This document shows, piece after piece, positions 8,110-13,407 of a stretch of DNA of 13,407 nucleotides (its first letter is position 1; every line of letters begins with the position of its first letter). A model generated the notes under the pieces. That model did not search any database. It had not been told where the DNA came from and saw only the letters and a list, made by a program, of their open reading frames with translations. A program made the position numbers and the translations under genes. Source of the stretch: Microdochium bolleyi (taxonomy: Eukaryota > Ascomycota > Sordariomycetes > Xylariales > Microdochiaceae); assembly GCA_001566295.1 (NCBI GenBank), contig KQ964336.1, positions 1 to 13,407 of the forward strand. Reading direction: 5' to 3'.

Positions 8110-8493
8110 ATGCACCTCCTGGGTTTCGTAACCGTCGACTTCGTACTATCAGTAGACGAAGATCCCGTGGTAGCTATCACTGGGAGCTATAAGCTCGAGC
8201 ACAGGCTGATACTCCCTCCGAGCACACCAACGCTCACGGCGGCGTGGCAAGCGCTGGACGAGTTTGATGCGGAGATTGAGGCAATCCTGCAGGATTCCAT
8301 GCAGGACAGCTCGTTGCTCCAGATGGACAGCCGAGTAACTATGGATTGGCTGGTCGCCTCCGGTTTCGCCGAGGACAAGCGTGATCAGTATTACTTGTTT
8401 CCGTTAGGAGGAGTGGTATCGGTCAACAACAGGTACAAATTTGATGACCGGTATCATAGCTGGCAGGACTCTAGTGGCGAAGATACAACCTGA
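8110..8493 (+). CDS. Orphan frame, 127 codons, unrecognised
   Basis: I do not recognise this protein. The first in-frame ATG is at 8110, and the frame is also open upstream to 7954 through the repeat relic, with no ATG there. The translation looks more protein-like than its surroundings. It is acidic, starts with a hydrophobic stretch, has a mid-part rich in Asp/Glu/Ala (about 55-80) and ends with charged residues and SSGEDTT. It begins within 10 bp of the end of an LTR-like relic, so it may be a captured or truncated exon of a dead gene rather than a working gene. No domain motif is visible. Confidence 0.3.
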   Translation: MHLLGFVTVDFVLSVDEDPVVAITGSYKLEHRLILPPSTPTLTAAWQALDEFDAEIEAILQDSMQDSSLLQMDSRVTMDWLVASGFAEDKRDQYYLFPLGGVVSVNNRYKFDDRYHSWQDSSGEDTT

Positions 8494-9419
8494 TGCCATG
8501 GAGCCCCCAGGGCGGCTGCAAATTGATAATCTATCACAACAAAGCTGCCAATTCACAGCTTTCGGTGGCCATCGTACTACCATCAAACCGTGTCTCCTTT
8601 TCTCGAGATGGACGGTCGGAGGAGGTGGGATCTGTGAGGGGCCGCAGGCGGTGGCTGGCAGGGTTGGGATCAATTCTCAAACAGGGTGTTCAATCTGCTC
8701 GGATCAGCTCTTCAACAGCCCAGATGCTGTATTTTTTGCTTTCGACATGAGTGTAACGCACCCTATATGTGGTCGTCGGGAGAGTGTATGTGGCTGGGAC
8801 GAAGTGTGGTGGCCATCTGTGTGGGGGGGCTTGAGGGCCGTGAGCGGTCAGATATGGCAGAGCCAGCACCAATTACGTGAGATCCACAACAGTCGACGAT
8901 CTCAAACCCCTTCATGATTTCTTTCTACTGGCAGACCAATCGGATTTGCCCCACGACGAAGACTTTGACCTAGCACAAGGTGTTTTGATTTGTCCACCAT
9001 AAACACGACCATGTCTTCCGGGACGATTACCTCAATAGCTCAAGTGACTACCCGAGAATAATGCCCGCGGATTTATTTTAAAAGAGACGAAGCGTATTTG
9101 AAAATGCCGTCTAGAAGCCGAGACTGAGATCGCACACCCCAAGTTGTATTGCAACAGTACATCGACTATCCGACAAGAAGCGGCACAGATACTCGCGTTT
9201 GTCAGGTACTAACGTGACGTGGCCCTTTAGAGACGTAGTGAAATCAGGTTGTGGCCTGTATATCACAGCTTGCGAAGCCTAGTGTAATAATAGATATGAT
9301 CAAATACTTGCTCCATGGGTAGGCCTTGGCGCGCCTTTCTCACGCCATAGAGCTACTACAAATTGCAAAGAGAGCTGGAAAAGCCATTGGCACGCACTAC
9401 GCGTACTTGACATCCGATC
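8494..9419. other. Intergenic region, no gene supported
   Basis: Overlapping frames of 60-158 codons occur between 8441 and 8917, but their translations lack motifs and share no common reading with a clear start. A G7 run is present at 8823-8829. The part from about 8920 to 9419 has stops in all frames at short intervals and nothing recognisable. It could hide remnants of the gene or element that the orphan frame came from. Confidence 0.5.
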
Positions 9420-9549
9420 TGTCACGATCCGATCTCCGGGGTCAAGTGTCTGGCCGGGCTTCCAGGTTGCTGTTTTGCAAAGTAGGTAAAGCTCAAACAA
9501 TATCACAATTGTCGAATCTCGTCTTCTCTCTGGGGTTGTCGTGTCTCTG
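9420..9549 (+). mobile_element. Diverged repeat relic, copy 2 (LTR-like start TGTCACGATCC)
   Basis: This is the partner of 7969-8100, in the same orientation and 1.45 kb downstream. It begins TGTCACGATCC and ends in TTGTCGTGTCTCTGG. At several places copy 2 has C or G where copy 1 has T or A, for example CCGG against CTAG near the start, which would fit decay of copy 1 by transitions. The element may continue right: GGATCGTCGTGATCC at 9727-9741 resembles a damaged form of the expected complementary end GGATCGTGACA, which would make the LTR about 320 bp. Confidence 0.65.
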
Positions 9550-9564
9550 GGAAGAGATACCACT

Positions 9565-9584
9565 CTAGTCAATTGAGTGACTAG
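9565..9584. repeat. Short palindrome after repeat relic 2
   Basis: CTAGTCA (9565-9571) and TGACTAG (9578-9584) are perfect inverted arms around a 6-nt centre. A second imperfect inverted pair follows (TTCAAGTGAT and ATCACTGAA, between about 9585 and 9620). These could be structured parts of the same dead element. Confidence 0.5.
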
Positions 9585-9688
9585 TTCAAGTGATGGATGA
9601 GAATGATTTGATCACTGAAGTCCACAGGGAACGACCGTCTGGTCAAGGAAACTACCTAAATCATATACTCCTTCATCCTTCAGCTCCG

Positions 9689-9711
9689 TGAGCCCACCGC
9701 GGATGGCTCAC
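9689..9711. repeat. Small hairpin with a GTGAGCC arm
   Basis: GTGAGCC (9689-9695) pairs with GGCTCAC (9705-9711) across a 9-nt loop, and CCGTGAG occurs at both 9687 and 9711. It has no U-tract that would suggest a terminator. Function is unknown. Confidence 0.4.
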
Positions 9712-9792
9712 CGTGAGCGCGTCCTTGGATCGTCGTGATCCGCTGGCAAGTTTCACTGGATTACACTCTGAGCCAGTGATACTTCCTTATCG

Positions 9793-9805
9793 CCCCCCCC
9801 CCCCC
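9793..9805. repeat. C13 homopolymer
   Basis: Thirteen consecutive C on the plus strand precede ATTTT. It is a mononucleotide tract whose length is likely variable. It breaks any reading frame across it if the length is wrong. Confidence 0.9.
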
Positions 9806-11247
9806 ATTTTAATTGGTGTCGACACAGCATTCTGCCCTGCTATGCCGGCCCTTGTCCATGGCCCCATCATGCGGCCTTGTCTGCGCTGCCCAGACTGTCC
9901 CTCTCCCGTTGGCTGGTCGTCACACAATCATAGTATCGCCTGATATGTGGTTACTGTATGTAATAGCCTTCTAGCATGGCAATCGCTGCTTCATTGATTT
10001 ATGGCAGACGATTCTGGTTGCTAAAATTGGCGTCAGTCTAGACCGTGTACACAGTTTTGTCGCGCGAAGCAGCTATGAGATAAGCAGGGTGATCTGAATG
10101 CTTGGCAAACGACGGACTGCTCACAACAATTACTTCTAGCCAATGATTTAGCGCATTCTTTGACGAACTACGCATGCTTCCTGGCTAGTCATTGTTTGAA
10201 GGCCCTGTCTTCATTAATGGCTTTAAATGTGGGCTGGAAATGTTGGTTTGCTCAGTCGGCTCCAATCGCGAATGGTGTGGAGCATCTGCCCCTGCTGCAC
10301 CCCGCCAATCACAGCCATTCGTTTCTCCCACTTCCACTTACCCACGGGCGAGATGGGTGCTGCCATTGCATATCCATTAACGGAGTAGCTAGCTAGTAAG
10401 TCCTCTATTGCCTTGCTATTGCATTGTGCGATGTGACGTTTGGTACGAAGCGATCACCACAATCCACTTTTGGCTGACCGACTTGGAACGAGGCAGCGCA
10501 CTGAAACCGATGTCTAGCCTCTCCATTGCGGGTTTACCTGGGTTTGCTAAGTATGTTATCTTACCAAACGGCACAGTCTGTGCTAGTCAGGTCATGAATG
10601 AGGTGAAGTCTGAGGATAAGATCTGTCTTGGCCATAACACGTAGCCACGGTAGATCACGAAGTACAGGCATAGGGCATAGGGGCAATGAGACAACGACCC
10701 AGCTGTAGGACCTGTGCTGCAGTGTGCTCACCATAATATGGTAACAAATTACAATCTATTAGTGTAGTGCATGTAGTAACGGGTAGAAAGACTTGTGAAG
10801 CATGGCTTCGTGGCCTGTATTTCCCATAAAACTTGGGTACAACCTATTTTGTGTACATCGAGACTTGATGCGCCTATAACTTGGACATAGAAATCTAGCT
10901 CGGGTAAATATTATTATTTATAGTACGCTTTACCTATTAAGTAGGTTTAGCGATGCTGCAAATCTATCGTATAATAAACCGTGCATTTCGGCTGGACTAA
11001 AAATATACGCTGCGTATTCGCTGCGCCAAAGTGGCGCCTTCGCTCTTCCGGTTTTTCGCATCCAAAGAATGGCTCTCACCAGCCAAACTTGCTATGGCAA
11101 GAGGATATTCTCCCAGTGGCACAATGATAGGTTGTCGACAGCGACAGCAGGCTGCGCATCCGCAATCAATGCTACAGCGCTGCGCACTCGCTCAGCCCGC
11201 GCATTGTACTGCGATGCGCTGCCTCGCCGCGCAGCTTCGGGCCAAAA
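9806..11247. other. Intergenic region, no gene supported
   Basis: Open frames of about 78 codons (10160-10396, 10408-10644) have Cys- and Trp-bearing translations without motifs and I do not accept them. The part 10730-10980 is AT-rich and contains a 13-bp palindrome, ACCATAATATGGT (10730-10742). It also contains an interrupted inverted repeat, GGTTTA-G-CGAT (10944-10954) against ATCG with TAAACC (10966-10980). From about 11005 the sequence turns abruptly GC-rich with many GCGC steps, including GCGCCA/TGGCGC (11023-11037). Confidence 0.5.
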
Positions 11248-11517
11248 TCAAAGAAATTGGCGGTGCGCTGTCGCGTCCGCGTCTCCCGCGCTCCTCTGGC
11301 GCCGCGCCTCCGCGCGTCGTTCTGTCTCGCGCGTTATTGCTTCCTGAAGTGCTTGCTCCTGTGCCGGCGCCTCCTCGAGCGCCTTATGATACTGTGGCAG
11401 TAAGCGCTGCGTAATCAGCCAACGCGCTACCGCCTTGGTGAGCCGCGGCTCCTCCAGGTACGCGGCGAGTTCGCAGGATCGAAGCAAGTGAAAAAAGAGA
11501 TGACCTAGTAAGTGCAA
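11248..11517 (-). other. Ala/Glu/Arg-rich open frame, possible transposase or gene fragment
   Basis: The frame is open for about 89 codons and closed by stops on both sides. It has no ATG near its upstream end, so as it stands it is not a normal gene. The translation has a Leu-rich start, then a stretch with LTKAVARWLITQRLLPQY, then a long charged helix rich in Ala, Glu, Gln and Arg that could be a coiled coil. The helix-with-basic-tail look is seen in some fungal transposase pieces, but I cannot assign a family. It lies beside a GCGC-rich patch in otherwise AT-richer DNA, which suggests an inserted fragment. Confidence 0.3.
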
Positions 11518-11635
11518 AGCTGAGAAAGGGCCTCATAACCCCACGGGCCAGCTGTCCCGTTGCGCTAGGGAGATGCGGACGGGCGGTACAGACTTGAGTG
11601 AAAAATCCGGGAACTGCAGACCAGCATGTCGAGCT

Positions 11636-13407
11636 CTATCTCTGCGCGTTTGGTGCCCAAAAGTGCCCGGGTAGGTCGCCAATGTCTCCACACAGCCAGG
11701 TGTCCACATCCCAGTGCATGCGCTGATTCTCGTGAGCATAGAGCTCGTCGGTGGTCAGTGAAGCTGGGAAGATGCTTTCGCTGCCCTGGTGTCCACCATT
11801 AGTCGCCGTCGTATTCGTCGTGCTTCCATTGCCTTCTACCGGAGACTGCAGGCCCCGTGCGTTCGAAGCCTCGGAGCATCTCCATGGCTCGGGATAAGCA
11901 TCTCTGGAAGTGTACCGTTGGCCTGCTGAGTCGACTCTGATGGAGCGGGGAGAATCAGGTTGTGTCCATGGTTGATTGCCGTGAAAGACGACGGCATTGA
12001 CTTTGGGGTGCAGACGGGTCCTTGACTTTCGGCTCCGAGGGAAGAGGCGCGATCAACAGTGCTGGATCTGGATCTGTCCGAGTCAACTGGGTTGAGCGCG
12101 CCAAAGTCTTTGAGCTGTGGCCGCATCATCTCGTACTCCTCCAAACCGCCGCCTGAGCCACCATCACGCACTCTACTGGTGGCCATCCTGGCTGTCTCCG
12201 CAAGATCGGTCTGATTCCGGTCTTCATGCTTGAAAAATTCGCGCTTGATGCCGATAAAGTACTTGTCCATCTGGAGCAGAATCGATACGTAGGTGGACGC
12301 CATCTTCAGCCATGTCGACATCTTGTCAAGAGTGTTGTACGCGATCGCGGTAGGCCCCTGTTGGTAGACTTGAGGAATGGAAGGATCAGCCTTCCGCACA
12401 ACCTGCTCGCCCATCATGTGCTGTTTCTCGTCCATCTGGGGGAAATGGTGAGCATATAGACCGACGAACGCGGCAGTCCAGATTCCAAAGAGCACGAGAG
12501 TAGATTGAGGCAGCCGATTCTTGCGTTCACAGATCTCAATGAGCTCCACGATATCCTTCGCTGCACGAAATACATGCTCTGCGCTCTCACTCCAGAAGCC
12601 CTGAGGCCAATTGTACTCTTTCTGAGAGAATGTTGGCTCGTCGCGGGGTCCTTCGGGCCCTTTGCATCGGATTGGAACAAACGGTATGTACTCCCGGTGG
12701 AGCATAATGAGAGAGATGCATCGGAGAACGTGTAGGAGAACGTAGGCGCTAGAGGCCTGGTGGTTTTCGTGTTTGCGATAGTTCGACTCCGAAAATTTGA
12801 ATGCACCCGGCAGAGACGCGTCGAAGACTTGTAGTCGTTGGTTGAGCTGATGGAAGGTCGTCCGGGAATCCCAGGGTGGGAATTTCTCGGTGAGGCGACC
12901 CCCTGCTGAACTATACTTGGAGATCTCGCCCCATATGTCGACCAAGCGGATGAACCTGCTCAAAACACTATCATCGTTGACATCCCGCCGATCTGACTCT
13001 TCAAGGCTGCTCCGAGGCAGCATCCCTGTGTTGACCTCAATAGCAAGATCGAACTTGTCCTCCGAGCACGGCAACTGGATAGAAAGGTCTTCCCGCTGGA
13101 TCATGGTGACCCTGCCTTTCCCGCATGCGAGCATACGGTCCAGAACAAAACAGCCAAACATGGTGCGTCGCCTGACTTCTCTCTCAAGAATGACATGAGA
13201 GTCAGAGGCAGAGCTGTGGCCGTTGGGTGTGTCTGAAGGGGTGGTCGCTTGGTCGACGAGACCGAGCTTGAGGAATTGGGCCAATCTGATCGCACCGCCA
13301 ATGGACATCCAAGCACCCAAACCACCCGGCTTCGGTCTTGTCTGGCCCCATTCGTAGAGACCCAACATGAGCATGGCCTGCACGCGCTCAACAGAAGCTG
13401 TCTTTGG
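11636..13407 (-). CDS. Fungal-specific transcription factor, C-terminal part (N-terminus beyond window)
   Basis: This is the C-terminal part of a fungal transcription factor of the Zn2Cys6 type, cut by the right edge of the window. The frame is open to 13407. The visible part starts inside the middle homology region (PF04082, Fungal_trans): it begins PKTASVERVQAMLMLGLYEW, then GAWMSIGGAIRLAQ, the L-x-RE-x-RRRT-x-FGCFVLDR signature about 75-92 residues in, and GR-x8-DLSIQLP. The zinc cluster must lie upstream, outside the window. The first reading frame stops at 11836. A second frame, open from 12052 to a stop at 11636, encodes a very gene-like tail with MHWDVDTWLCGDIGDLPGHF and then WAPNAQR. 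Joining them through the candidate intron 11937-12001 gives 568 residues. Orthology and target pathway are not recognisable here. If the second frame is not used, the CDS ends at 11836. Confidence 0.85.
11937..12001 (-). other. Candidate intron near the 3' end of the transcription factor (65 nt)
   Basis: In the sense direction the segment begins GTCAAT, has CTGAT matching the CTRAY branch consensus about 18 nt before the end, then a C/T-rich stretch, and ends ATCAG. Its length is 2 modulo 3, exactly the shift needed to pass from the frame ending at 11836 to the frame ending at 11636, and it joins two bases with one in a Lys codon. The donor is weak. GTCGTC nine bases later gives a 56-nt intron in the same phase. 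A one-base indel in the sequence is the main alternative. Confidence 0.45.

Noticed and set aside
8441..8917. 158-codon plus-strand frame overlapping the orphan frame
   Set aside because: It has no good start context, no motif, and several competing overlapping frames.
9300..9572. Open frames over repeat relic 2 on both strands
   Set aside because: They lie within the diverged repeat and share no reading with copy 1, so they are not conserved coding.
9713..9943. 76-codon frame across the C13 run
   Set aside because: It depends on the exact homopolymer length and codes for Pro repeats there.
10160..10644. Two 78-codon plus-strand frames
   Set aside because: There are no motifs, no splice-consistent extension and no upstream promoter features.
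1..13407. tRNA genes, rRNA or CRISPR-like arrays
   Set aside because: I found no tRNA B-box with a matching A-box and acceptor stem, no rRNA-like sequence, and no regularly spaced repeats with spacers. The only tandem repeat has two copies.
576..13407. A single gene cluster joining the copper ATPase, HET gene and transcription factor
   Set aside because: The genes are kilobases apart, on mixed strands, separated by element debris, and lack any shared motif or pathway logic.

Overview
The window looks like nuclear DNA from a filamentous ascomycete (Pezizomycotina). The evidence is a short spliceosomal intron with a CTAAC branch site, a HET (heterokaryon incompatibility) domain gene, a fungal-type transcription-factor middle homology region, and LTR-retrotransposon debris between genes. 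I cannot name the species.

Layout. (1) 1-575 is the 3' flank of the first gene and holds two long A runs (447-514). (2) 576-4207, minus strand, is a complete copper-transporting P1B-type ATPase (Ccc2/ATP7 type). One 62-nt intron splits the codon just before the first CxxC metal site. (3) 4208-6796 is a 2.6-kb stretch with no gene I can support. It holds the ATPase promoter side, an 18-bp palindrome (4793-4810), a 64-bp tandem duplication (6205-6335) and a diverged 38-bp dispersed repeat. (4) 6797-7444, plus strand, is a short gene for a membrane-anchored protein that is little more than a HET domain. (5) 7590-9740 is a transposon graveyard. It contains a 151-bp solo LTR with a perfect 5-bp target duplication, nested in an AT-rich inverted-repeat element, and two diverged copies of one TGTCACGATCC-starting repeat (7969-8100 and 9420-9549). 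An orphan 127-codon reading frame (8110-8493) lies between those copies. (6) 9550-11635 is largely gene-free, with a small Ala/Glu/Arg-rich frame on the minus strand (11248-11517) beside a GCGC-rich patch. (7) 11636-13407, minus strand, is the C-terminal part of a fungal-specific (zinc-cluster type) transcription factor that runs off the right end. Its C-terminal coding changes frame, best explained by an unspliced intron near 11937-12001.

The two outer genes look like conserved core genes, and the interior looks like an accessory island with a truncated HET gene and nested dead elements. I see no operon-like logic linking the copper pump, the HET protein and the transcription factor. I found no clearly novel molecular system. 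The points most worth a second look are the truncated membrane-anchored HET protein, the nested solo LTR, the paired repeat relics flanking an orphan frame, and the transcription-factor frame switch.
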